In this document: positions 33,251-41,036 of the stretch, piece after piece
Position numbering within the stretch: position 1 is the first letter of the stretch
Layout of the letters: each line of letters starts with the position of its first letter
Origin: Mycobacterium paraterrae
Lineage (GTDB): Bacteria > Actinomycetota > Actinomycetes > Mycobacteriales > Mycobacteriaceae
DNA: 64,000 nt
Direction of reading: 5' to 3'
Assembly (NCBI RefSeq): GCF_022430545.2
Contig: NZ_CP092488.2
Location: 3,782,001 to 3,846,000, forward strand
The notes under the pieces: generated by a model
The model's database searches: none
Seen by the model: the letters and a program-made list of their open reading frames with translations, nothing else
Told to the model about the DNA's origin: nothing
Translations under genes and position numbers: made by a program

Positions 33251-33772
33251 GTGGAGCTGACGGTCGGGCGCGTAGTCAAAGCGCACGGCGTCGCCGGTGA
33301 ACTCGTCGTCGACATACGCACCGACGATCCCGAACTGCGTTTCGCGCCGGGAGCGAGGTTGCGGGCCAAAGGATCTGATCGTCGGGAACGCACCTACACA
33401 GTCGACACGGTTCGCCCGCACGGCGCCCGCCTGCTGCTGAGGCTGGAAGGCGTGGCCGACCGCGATGCGGCCGACGCGCTGCGCGGCACTGTCTTCGTCA
33501 TCGACTCCGCGGACCTGCCGCCCATCGACGAAGACGACACCTATTACGACCATCAGCTCGAAGGTCTCCGGGTGCGCACCACCGCAGGCCTCGAACTGGG
33601 CGCCGTCACCGAGGTTCTGCACACCGCGGCCGGTGAATTGCTGGCGGTCAAGCGCGAGCAGGCTCCCGAATTGCTCGTGCCGTTCGTCAGCGCCATCGTC
33701 ACGTCGGTGTCGCTGGAGGAGGGCGTGGTCGAGATCGATCCGCCCGACGGTCTGCTGGACCTGGAGAACTGA
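33251..33772 (+). CDS. rimM: 16S rRNA processing protein RimM
   Basis: 173 residues. 30S maturation factor that binds S19 and the 16S head. It begins with the family ELTVGRVVKAHGVAGEL and has the PRC-barrel part (YYDHQLEGLRV, then PFVSAIV). GTG at 33251 is one base after the KH stop; the longer frame starting inside the KH gene is rejected. trmD follows by 12 bases. Confidence 0.94.
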   Translation: MELTVGRVVKAHGVAGELVVDIRTDDPELRFAPGARLRAKGSDRRERTYTVDTVRPHGARLLLRLEGVADRDAADALRGTVFVIDSADLPPIDEDDTYYDHQLEGLRVRTTAGLELGAVTEVLHTAAGELLAVKREQAPELLVPFVSAIVTSVSLEEGVVEIDPPDGLLDLEN

Positions 33773-33784
33773 GGTCGCGGCGAT

Positions 33785-34474
33785 ATGAGAATCGACGTCG
33801 TCACGATCTTCCCGTCCTACCTGGATCCGCTGCGCCAGTCGTTGCCCGGCAAGGCGATCGAGTCCGGGCTGGTCCAGCTCGCGGTACACGACCTGCGCCG
33901 GTGGACGCACGATGTCCATCACTCGGTGGACGATTCGCCGTACGGCGGAGGGCCGGGGATGGTGATGAAGGCGCCGGTTTGGGGTGACGCGCTCGACGAG
34001 ATCTGTTCACCGGAAACGCTTCTCGTTGTCCCGACGCCCGCGGGCAGGTTGTTCACCCAGGCGACCGCGCAGCGGTGGGGCAGCGAGTCGCATCTGGTGT
34101 TCGCCTGCGGCCGCTACGAGGGTATCGACCAGCGCGTTGTCGACGACGCCGGCACAAGGATGCGTGTCGAGGAGGTCTCGATCGGGGACTACGTGTTGGC
34201 CGGCGGCGAGTCCGCGGCGCTGGTGATGATCGAGGCCGTGGTGCGCCTGTTGCCGAATGTGCTGGGCAATCCACTGTCGCACCAGGATGATTCGCACTCC
34301 GACGGGCTTCTCGAGGGGCCGTCCTACACCAGGCCGCCGAACTGGCGCGGACTCGAGGTGCCCGACGTGCTGCTGTCCGGCGATCACGCCCGCGTGGCCG
34401 CGTGGCGTAGGCAGGCCGCCGAGCAGCGCACCCGCGAACGCCGTCCCGACCTGTGGCAGCGGGGACAGGACTAA
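33785..34474 (+). CDS. trmD: tRNA (guanine(37)-N1)-methyltransferase
   Basis: 229 residues. Makes m1G37, which prevents frameshifting. SPOUT-family knot motifs are visible: RIDVVTIFPSYL, DDSPYGGGPGMV, CGRYEGIDQRV and SIGDYVLAGGE. Length is normal. Convergent with lppW, overlapping by 4 bases. Confidence 0.96.
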   Translation: MRIDVVTIFPSYLDPLRQSLPGKAIESGLVQLAVHDLRRWTHDVHHSVDDSPYGGGPGMVMKAPVWGDALDEICSPETLLVVPTPAGRLFTQATAQRWGSESHLVFACGRYEGIDQRVVDDAGTRMRVEEVSIGDYVLAGGESAALVMIEAVVRLLPNVLGNPLSHQDDSHSDGLLEGPSYTRPPNWRGLEVPDVLLSGDHARVAAWRRQAAEQRTRERRPDLWQRGQD

Positions 34475-35301
34475 GCGATCTGCCCGGACGGGAACATCGT
34501 TTTGACGGCCTGCGTGATCGTCTCCCGCGCCGTCGCGTCGTCCGAGGGCTGTAGCGACTCGATCACCATGACGTAGCGCCGGTCGGCGCCGACGATGCCG
34601 GTGGACAGATGCATCCAGCTGCCGCCGTTCAGGCAGCACATCCAGCCCTGTTTGACGGCCACCGGCTCGGCGTAGAGCCCATCCGGGATGCCGAAGCGTT
34701 GCGGATAGCCGTCGGTGCCGGTGGCCGTCGACCCAGCCAAGTCGTCGACGATGACGTTCACCCGATCGGCCGACAGCCCGCCGGTGCCGTTGAGCAGCCG
34801 GTCGTAATAGCGCACCAGATCCGACGCGGAGCTGATCGTGTTCCACCACTGCCCGTCTCCCGGCGGAAGGGTCGATGCCAGCCCATAGCGGTCGGCAACG
34901 CCATGGACGATCGTGTCGCCGCCGCGCGCGGCCCAAAACCTCTCCGCGGCGCCGTCGTCAGAGGACCGCAGCATGCTGTCCAGAGCCTGGCGGTCCGTCG
35001 CAGACATCGGGCCGTTCGACTCCTGCGACAGCAGGTCGTCGGCGATGAACAGCTTGGTTACCGATGCGATCGCCGCCAATGGGTCGTTGCCGCCCGCCAC
35101 CATCCGCTCGGTGACGCGGTCGAGCACCGCGACGGAGATGGTCGCGCCGCGGCTGGCGGCGTCGCTGGTCGCCTGCGCGATGCGGGTGGCGAGCCCGTCG
35201 AAGCTGGCTGCCAGAGGCTCACCGCTGGCCTTCGCGCAGCCGGCAGACGTCGCCAACGCCGAGGCGACGAGCAGCACCGGAAACCACGTTCGGATAGTCA
35301 T
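34471..35301 (-). CDS. lppW: Lipoprotein with beta-lactamase-like fold (LppW-like)
   Basis: 276 residues. The lipoprotein signal ends in TSAGC (lipidated Cys near residue 23). The mature part has a class A-like serine hydrolase pattern: SVTK (SxxK) followed by a helix, and a later KQGW (KxG-like) motif. The middle SDN/SGN motif is not obvious, so activity is doubtful. The ATG at 35301 gives a good signal; the longer frame adds an Arg-rich start. Rv2905 (lppW) lies in the same place between trmD and rplS. Confidence 0.78.
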   Translation of the reverse strand: MTIRTWFPVLLVASALATSAGCAKASGEPLAASFDGLATRIAQATSDAASRGATISVAVLDRVTERMVAGGNDPLAAIASVTKLFIADDLLSQESNGPMSATDRQALDSMLRSSDDGAAERFWAARGGDTIVHGVADRYGLASTLPPGDGQWWNTISSASDLVRYYDRLLNGTGGLSADRVNVIVDDLAGSTATGTDGYPQRFGIPDGLYAEPVAVKQGWMCCLNGGSWMHLSTGIVGADRRYVMVIESLQPSDDATARETITQAVKTMFPSGQIA

Positions 35302-35401
35302 GACAGGCACTTGTGTACCACTCCTGCGTCGCACGCGCGCGACGTCGGGTCGGGCCAGTCAGCGACGGCGATCCGGCCTGATTTCGCTGCGTGAGCCTGA
35401 T

Positions 35402-35411
35402 CTGGCACAAT
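35402..35411 (+). promoter_or_regulatory. Candidate rplS promoter -10 region
   Basis: CTGGCACAAT, identical to the 10-mer before rpsP. It would give rplS a leader of about 150 bases. A GC-rich segment TTGCCGGCCGG follows both copies about 30-45 bases downstream. Confidence 0.45.
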
Positions 35412-35568
35412 TGACCAGTTGTCTCCGGCGGTTGCCGGCCGGCCGGCCCGCTTCCGCCCCCTGCGAGACTCCCAGATGTCCGAATCCATCGGCTCAGTTG
35501 CCTGCTCACGCGCCGTCTGCGCGGAGCGCAGCAGCATGGGCCGCGACCGCAAGGAAGTGTCTGTCGAA

Positions 35569-35910
35569 ATGAACACGCTGGACTTCGTCGACAAGACGTC
35601 GCTGCGCGATGACCTCCCCGCCTTCAGCCCCGGCGACACGATCAACGTGCACGTGAAGGTCATCGAGGGCGCCAAGGAGCGTATCCAGGTGTTCAAAGGC
35701 GTGGTGCTGCGCCGCCAGGGCGGTGGGGTCCGCGAGACCTTCACCGTGCGCAAGGAGAGCTACGGCGTCGGCGTCGAGCGGACCTTCCCGGTGCACTCAC
35801 CCAACATCGACCACATCGACGTCGTGACCCGCGGCGACGTGCGTCGCGCCAAGCTGTACTACTTGCGCGAGCTGCGCGGCAAAAAGGCCAAGATCAAGGA
35901 AAAGCGCTGA
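35569..35910 (+). CDS. rplS: 50S ribosomal protein L19
   Basis: 113 residues, the standard length. Core motifs are present: PGDTINVHVKVIEG, RIQVFKGVVLRR, VGVERTFPVHSP and a basic C-terminus KKAKIKEKR. The ATG at 35569, with AAGGAAG upstream, is chosen; the in-frame stretch back to 35419 is leader RNA, not coding. Confidence 0.96.
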   Translation: MNTLDFVDKTSLRDDLPAFSPGDTINVHVKVIEGAKERIQVFKGVVLRRQGGGVRETFTVRKESYGVGVERTFPVHSPNIDHIDVVTRGDVRRAKLYYLRELRGKKAKIKEKR

Positions 35911-35968
35911 TTCTCGGCGCGATCCGGGTTTCGGTGGCGGCGCTGCCCGCTCGCATGGGACCGCTGGC

Positions 35969-35974
35969 TACGCT
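35969..35974 (+). promoter_or_regulatory. Candidate -10 for leaderless lepB transcript
   Basis: TACGCT ends 6 bases before the GTG start of lepB. No Shine-Dalgarno sequence is present, which fits transcription starting at the GTG. Confidence 0.35.
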
Positions 35975-35980
35975 AAACCG

Positions 35981-36847
35981 GTGACTGACACGACCGACTC
36001 GCCCGAGGGTCAACCCGATTCCGGTCCGGCCGATCCAGTAGTCGCGAAGAACTCCCCGTCCACTCCGGAGCCGGCGGTCTCAGAGCCGGCCCACGACGAC
36101 GAACACGTGGACAAAAAGCGCGCGGCACTGCGCGAAACCGTCGTCCTCGCGATCATCGCGCTGGCGCTTTATTACGTCATGTTGACGTTCGTGGCCCGTC
36201 CTTACCTGATTCCGTCGGAGTCGATGGAACCCACCCTGCACGGCTGCTCGGGCTGCGTCGGCGATCGGATCATGGTCGACAAAGTCACCTTCGATTTCAG
36301 CTCGCCGCAGCCCGGTGACGTGATCGTGTTCAAGGGGCCGCCGCCATGGAATGTGGGCTACAAGTCGATTCGCTCCCACGTCGCCGCGATTCGGTGGCTG
36401 CAGGATTCGCTGTCGTTCATCGGCTTTGTCCCGCCGGACGAGAACGACTTGGTCAAACGTGTCATCGCGGTCGGCGGTCAAACTGTGGAGTGCCGCAACA
36501 ACACCGGGCTGACGGTCGACGGCAAACGGCTGAACGAGCCGTACCTGGACCCGGCCACGCTGAACGCCGACCCGGCGGTCTACCCCTGCCTCGGTCCCGA
36601 GTTCGGGCCGGTCCACGTCCCGCAGGGTCGGCTGTGGGTGATGGGCGACAATCGCACGCACTCTGCCGATTCCCGGGCCCACTGCACCAGCACCCCTCAA
36701 GATGCGATCAACGGCCTCCTGTGCACCGGCGACCCGATGGCCGGCACGGTGCCGGTCGACAACGTCATCGGCAAGGCTCGATTCATTGTGTGGCCGCCGT
36801 CGCGCTGGGGTGCTGTCCGAGCGGTGAATCCTCAGCAGAACCATTAG
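35981..36847 (+). CDS. lepB: Signal peptidase I
   Basis: 288 residues. Cleaves secretory signal peptides at the outer face of the membrane. An acidic N-terminal tail precedes one transmembrane helix (about 48-70), then the catalytic serine (S81 in PSESMEPTL) and lysine (K159 in DLVKRVIAVGG), and the GDNRTHSADSR box. All catalytic boxes are intact. Two bases separate it from rnhB. Confidence 0.95.
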   Translation: MTDTTDSPEGQPDSGPADPVVAKNSPSTPEPAVSEPAHDDEHVDKKRAALRETVVLAIIALALYYVMLTFVARPYLIPSESMEPTLHGCSGCVGDRIMVDKVTFDFSSPQPGDVIVFKGPPPWNVGYKSIRSHVAAIRWLQDSLSFIGFVPPDENDLVKRVIAVGGQTVECRNNTGLTVDGKRLNEPYLDPATLNADPAVYPCLGPEFGPVHVPQGRLWVMGDNRTHSADSRAHCTSTPQDAINGLLCTGDPMAGTVPVDNVIGKARFIVWPPSRWGAVRAVNPQQNH

Positions 36848-36849
36848 CC

Positions 36850-37632
36850 ATGGCGACCACCTGGCCGCCGCGGACGGTGATCCGCAAATCGTCGGGACTG
36901 CGCACCTTGGAATCGGCGCTGTACCGCAGCGGCCTCGGGCCGGTCGCCGGTGTCGACGAGGTCGGGCGCGGCGCCTGCGCCGGGCCGCTGGTGGTAGCCG
37001 CCTGCGTGCTGGGCCCCAACCGATTGGAAAGCCTTGCCGCTCTTGATGATTCCAAGAAGCTGACGGAGGCGTCGCGGGAGAAGTTGTATCCGCTGATTCG
37101 TCGTTACGCGCTGGCGTACCACGTGGTGTTCATCCCGTCGACGGAGGTCGACCGGCGCGGTGTGCATGTGGCCAACATCGAGGGCATGCGCCGCGCGGTG
37201 GCAGGCTTGCCGGTGCGTCCCGGCTATGTGCTCAGTGACGGATTTCGGGTGCCGGGACTGGCGGTGCCGTCGCTGCCGGTGATCGGCGGCGACGCTGCGG
37301 CGGCCTGTATCGCCGCTGCCAGCGTGCTGGCCAAGGTCAGCCGGGATCGACTGATGGTGGCCATGGAAGCAGAGCACCCCGGCTACGGATTCGCCGTGCA
37401 CAAGGGCTACAGCACCCCGGCTCACTCGGCGGCGCTCAACGAGCTCGGCCCCTGCCCGGAGCACCGGTATTCGTTCATCAACGTGCGGCGGGTAGCCGCC
37501 CCTTCGGGTGCCCGGGTCGTCGCTGAGTGCGCGCCGGACGTCGATGACCAGCCAGGTCGGCGGATCCACGACGAGTGCGGAAAGATGGGACGGGTCGATC
37601 AACCACGCGACGGAGAAGGACGGTTGAGCTGA
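36850..37632 (+). CDS. rnhB: Ribonuclease HII
   Basis: 260 residues. Removes ribonucleotides and RNA from DNA hybrids. VAGVDEVGRGACAGPL carries the Asp-Glu catalytic pair; DDSKKL and later acidic residues complete the site. The ATG at 36850 follows the lepB stop; the frame extending back to 36346 lies inside lepB. Its stop overlaps the next start (TGATG). Confidence 0.94.
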   Translation: MATTWPPRTVIRKSSGLRTLESALYRSGLGPVAGVDEVGRGACAGPLVVAACVLGPNRLESLAALDDSKKLTEASREKLYPLIRRYALAYHVVFIPSTEVDRRGVHVANIEGMRRAVAGLPVRPGYVLSDGFRVPGLAVPSLPVIGGDAAAACIAAASVLAKVSRDRLMVAMEAEHPGYGFAVHKGYSTPAHSAALNELGPCPEHRYSFINVRRVAAPSGARVVAECAPDVDDQPGRRIHDECGKMGRVDQPRDGEGRLS

Positions 37633-37937
37633 TGAGTGCCGAGGATCTCGAAAAGTACGAAACCGAGATGGAGCTCTCGCTGTACCGCGAATACAAGGAC
37701 ATCGTGGGCCAGTTCAGCTACGTGGTGGAAACCGAGCGCCGGTTCTATTTGGCGAACAGCGTCGAGATGGTTCCCCGCAACGCCGACGGCGAGGTCTACT
37801 TCGAGCTGCGGTTGTCCGATGCGTGGGTGTGGGACATGTACCGGCCGGCCCGGTTCGTCAAGCAGGTACGCGTCGTGACCTTCAAAGACGTCAACATCGA
37901 AGAGGTCGAAAAGCCTGAGCTGCGGCTGCCCGAATAG
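37632..37937 (+). CDS. DUF2469 family protein
   Basis: 101 residues, acidic (EDLEKYETEMELSLYREYKD). This family is restricted to actinobacteria and nearly always follows rnhB; the equivalent is Rv2901c. Start and stop overlap with rnhB (TGATG) implies translational coupling. No function is known, and there is no signal, membrane helix or known catalytic motif. Confidence 0.9.
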   Translation: MSAEDLEKYETEMELSLYREYKDIVGQFSYVVETERRFYLANSVEMVPRNADGEVYFELRLSDAWVWDMYRPARFVKQVRVVTFKDVNIEEVEKPELRLPE

Positions 37938-37949
37938 GCAGTCCCCGCG

Positions 37950-38696
37950 CTACACCCGGTTACCCTGACCGAATGCCGGCTTGCCGCGGCTCTCGATCAC
38001 CGAGCGAGCCACGTCGGCCAGCTTGATGTTCAGGTCCTGCGAGTACCGCCGCAGGATGTTGAACGCCTCCTGCTCGTCGACCCCGTGCAGCATCATCAGC
38101 ATCCCGACCGCCTTGCCGATCTCCCGGTTGGACAGCAGCCCGCGCCGCAATGTGGAGACGTCCTCGCCCTGCGCGACGGCATTGATCGCCACGCTGGCGA
38201 AAGACGCCAACACCACGGCCTGCCCGGCCGCTTCGGTGTTGAAGACGCCCGGTGTGTCACTGAACAGATTCAGGGCGCCGGTCTTGCGCTTGTCGACGAG
38301 GATCCGGAAACCCATCGCGCCCCGCACCGGCGTCTCGGCGACCATCCTGGCCGCCAACTGAGGCCACTGGTTGGGATTGGTGAGGTCGCTTTCTATTTGT
38401 GGCGTCTCTTCCTCGATCGCGTCGACACACGGCCCGTCCCCGGCCGCGCGCTCCATGTCGTCAATGCGCTGCGCGATGGCGTCGCTGGCGCCGACGGTGA
38501 CGTAGCGACCGTCCCGCCGGACCAGCAGGCTCGCGTGATCGCAACCGGTGACAACGAGCGTTGCGGCGACGCAGATGGCCGCGTAAATCTGGTTCGATTC
38601 CGAACCCTGGTAGATGATCTCGGCCAGCGCAGAAAAAACTGTGGCAGGGTCTGCTGCCGTCGGCCTCGCGCCCGAACCGTTGTTTGCCTCGTCCAT
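37950..38696 (-). CDS. GAF-ANTAR RNA-binding regulator
   Basis: 248 residues. A GAF sensor domain (about 20-170) is followed by an ANTAR domain (about 185-240; LLSNREIGKAVGMLMMLHG, then AFNILRRYSQDLNIKLADVA). ANTAR proteins bind paired hexaloop RNA hairpins and prevent transcription termination. The cysteines seen (C45, C54, C92 region) could sense redox, but this is not established. It diverges from the KimA-like permease genes, and hairpins in that gap are candidates for its RNA target. The start is the ATG at 38696; upstream GTG alternatives exist. Confidence 0.85.
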   Translation of the reverse strand: MDEANNGSGARPTAADPATVFSALAEIIYQGSESNQIYAAICVAATLVVTGCDHASLLVRRDGRYVTVGASDAIAQRIDDMERAAGDGPCVDAIEEETPQIESDLTNPNQWPQLAARMVAETPVRGAMGFRILVDKRKTGALNLFSDTPGVFNTEAAGQAVVLASFASVAINAVAQGEDVSTLRRGLLSNREIGKAVGMLMMLHGVDEQEAFNILRRYSQDLNIKLADVARSVIESRGKPAFGQGNRV

Positions 38697-38740
38697 CACC
38701 CGCACATCATTTCAAGCCGTTTGCGCCACGTGTCACCGTA

Positions 38741-38757
38741 TCGACCGTTTCGGTCGA
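38741..38757. repeat. Hairpin in the ANTAR-permease gap
   Basis: TCGACCG-TTT-CGGTCGA, a perfect 7-bp stem with a 3-base loop (or 6 bp with a 5-base loop). It lies on the presumed leader side of the permease gene. Confidence 0.45.
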
Positions 38758-38797
38758 CTTCCTGCGCGCCCGCTTGCCGAATCGGCGGCCGTCAAGA

Positions 38798-38817
38798 TGC
38801 CGTTAAGGATAACGGCA
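38798..38817 (+). promoter_or_regulatory. Hexaloop hairpin upstream of KimA-like permease 1
   Basis: TGCCGTT-AAGGAT-AACGGCA: a 7-bp stem with a six-base loop having A at position 1 and G at position 4, as in ANTAR-recognised hairpins. The loop ends could also pair to leave a tetraloop. It ends 51 bases before the permease start. A clear second hexaloop was not found, so this is a suggestion only. Confidence 0.35.
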
Positions 38818-38868
38818 GAGCCCCCACTCAGCGCGGCACGAAGCCTTCGGATCGGTTAGGAATGCCTG

Positions 38869-40878
38869 GTGACAGGTCCGGGTGCCGACTACAAGATCAC
38901 ACCGTCATTGGTTGACGGGTGGAAGCGAGTCGTGCTCGGCAAGCCGATGATCACCGACGAACTCCAGCACGAAAAGCTTTCGAATCCCGTTGCGCTGGGC
39001 GCACTTTCGCCTGACGCGATCTCGTCGACCGCGTACGGCCCCGAGCAGATCATGGTCGAGTTGCTGCCGGCGGCGGGCATGGCGTCGTTCGTGTTGCTTT
39101 TGCCAATCACCGGCGTGCTCCTGCTGATCCTGGCCCTGGTCGCCGCCTCCTACCGCCAAGTCGTGATGGCTTATACGCGCGCCGGCGGCTCCTACATCGT
39201 GGCCCGGGAGAACTTCGGACCGCGCGTAGCGCAAGTGGCGGCGGCGGCGCTGTTGATCGACTACGTGGTCACCGTGGCCATCCAGTGCGCGGCCGGCACG
39301 GTGGCTGTGGTTTCCGCGATCCCGACATTGGGTCCCTACAGCCTCGACATCACCATCGCCGCGGTGCTGGTCTTCTGCTTTGCCAACCTGCGCGGGTTGC
39401 GCGAGGCCGGCCGGACATTCGCGGTGCCGACGTACTGGTTCATCGCGATGCTGACGCTGGTGGTCGTGGTCGGGGTGGTACGCGCGGCGTTCGGGGGCTT
39501 GCCGACCTATGACCCGGCCCACCTCGACGGGGCGGTCCCGGTGCACCAGGGCAACGGCCTGGTGATGGGTGCGACAGTGCTGGTGATCCTGCGGGCGTTC
39601 GCCAATGGCGGCTCGTCGCTGACTGGGGTCGAGGCAATCTCGAATACCGTCAACCTGTTTCGGAAACCGGAAGGTGCCAACGCGCGCCGGGTGCTGACCA
39701 TCATGGCGTGGATCCTCGGGCTGTTGCTCGCCGGGGTCGCGTGGCTGGCCTTCGTGACCCACGCGACGCCGTACTCCGCGGGGTATCCGTCCATGCTGTC
39801 AGAGATCGGGCGAGCGGTTTTCGGCAACGGATTGATCGGCAACGTGCTGTATTTCATGCTGCAGGCGGCCAGTGCGGCGATCCTCTACAACGGCGCCAAC
39901 ACCAGCTTCAACGGCTTTCCCGCCCTGGCGAATTTTGTCGCCGAGGACAGCTTCCTGCCACGCCCGCTGATGAAACGTGGTCACCGCCTGGTGTTTTCGA
40001 ATGCCATTCTGCTGCTGGCGGTTTTGGCGGTGGTGTTGCTGTTGGCCACCGGGGGGTCGGTCAACGCGCTAGTGCCACTGTTCGCGATGGGCGTGTTCAG
40101 TGCGTTCGCAATGGCCGGCTATGGAATGACGAGACACCATCTGACCCACCGGGACAGCGGCTGGCGCTTCAAGATGGCTATCAACTTGTCGGCCGGGATT
40201 CTGTCGACGGTCGTCGTATTGATCTTTGCCATCGCGAAATTCACCGAGGGCGCCTGGCTCATCGTCGTGGTCTTTCCTGCGCTGGTGTTCACCTTGATCC
40301 AACTCAACAAGCAGTACCGCGCGGAGGCGTCGGTGCTGGAATTGACCCGCTTCGAGCGTCCCGATCTGACCAGGCATCCGCGGCATCGAGTGCTGCTGTT
40401 CATCGACTCGATCGATCCTGCTCAAGTCGAGGCGTTGCGCTATGCCCGTGGCCTGCACGCCGACCGGCTGACCGCCGTTCATTTCGTGATGGACGACGCG
40501 CGGGCGGCCCGGCTGCAGGTTCGCTGGGCGCGGTTCAGCCAGAACGTCGAGCTGAAGATGGTGGACTGCGAGGACCGAAACCTCACGCGGGCCGCCTACC
40601 GGCTGGTCGAGCAGGTCAAACGGGACTACCCGGATGCCACGGTGACGGCCTTGCTGCCGAGGCGGATGTACTCACCGCTCGCGGACCGATTGCTGCACGA
40701 CCGCACCGCCGACAAAATGGCCCGAGTGATCAGCCGCATCCCGGGCGCGAGCGCACAAATTGTGACCTACGACATTGGCTCCCGGATTGCCCGGGCGATC
40801 CGGGCGGGCGACGCCGACGCAGCGGGTCATTCGCCGGACAGCTCGGAAAAGACGCAGGCCACGACACCCGCGTCCTGA
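38869..40878 (+). CDS. KimA-like APC-superfamily permease 1 (probable potassium transporter)
   Basis: 669 residues with about 12 transmembrane helices (about 45-480) and a cytosolic C-terminal domain of roughly 170 residues. It resembles B. subtilis KimA: a GKPM-type start, SPDAISSTAYGPEQI (Asp and Tyr spaced as KimA D36/Y43), SYRQVVMAYTRAGGSYIV, DYVVTVAIQCAAGT. KimA is a K+/H+ symporter inhibited by c-di-AMP through its C-terminal domain. Where KimA has TVAVS, this protein has TVAIQ, so the ion site may differ. GTG start. A close paralogue follows 158 bases downstream. Confidence 0.78.
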   Translation: MTGPGADYKITPSLVDGWKRVVLGKPMITDELQHEKLSNPVALGALSPDAISSTAYGPEQIMVELLPAAGMASFVLLLPITGVLLLILALVAASYRQVVMAYTRAGGSYIVARENFGPRVAQVAAAALLIDYVVTVAIQCAAGTVAVVSAIPTLGPYSLDITIAAVLVFCFANLRGLREAGRTFAVPTYWFIAMLTLVVVVGVVRAAFGGLPTYDPAHLDGAVPVHQGNGLVMGATVLVILRAFANGGSSLTGVEAISNTVNLFRKPEGANARRVLTIMAWILGLLLAGVAWLAFVTHATPYSAGYPSMLSEIGRAVFGNGLIGNVLYFMLQAASAAILYNGANTSFNGFPALANFVAEDSFLPRPLMKRGHRLVFSNAILLLAVLAVVLLLATGGSVNALVPLFAMGVFSAFAMAGYGMTRHHLTHRDSGWRFKMAINLSAGILSTVVVLIFAIAKFTEGAWLIVVVFPALVFTLIQLNKQYRAEASVLELTRFERPDLTRHPRHRVLLFIDSIDPAQVEALRYARGLHADRLTAVHFVMDDARAARLQVRWARFSQNVELKMVDCEDRNLTRAAYRLVEQVKRDYPDATVTALLPRRMYSPLADRLLHDRTADKMARVISRIPGASAQIVTYDIGSRIARAIRAGDADAAGHSPDSSEKTQATTPAS

Positions 40879-41036
40879 CTGCAGGCTGTCAACGGCGGTG
40901 CGTTGACCTGGTAATTGGCTGAGAATAGTCGCTGGTAAAGCCCACTTGGTTCTGCTTATTCCAGCAAGAGCCGCTACCCTTCACGAGCGTAAGTATTGCG
41001 TAAAGATTTTGGCCGTGAGGGCGGGAAGACATCACC

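Noticed and set aside
39708..40922. 404-codon plus-strand frame within KimA-like permease 1
   Set aside because: Out-of-frame with a clear 12-helix transporter; composition is hydrophilic and Arg-rich, as expected for a shadow.
40879..41036. c-di-AMP (ydaO-type) riboswitch before KimA-like permease 2
   Set aside because: Looked for because KimA is riboswitch-controlled in Bacillus; the conserved core sequences of that riboswitch are not present.
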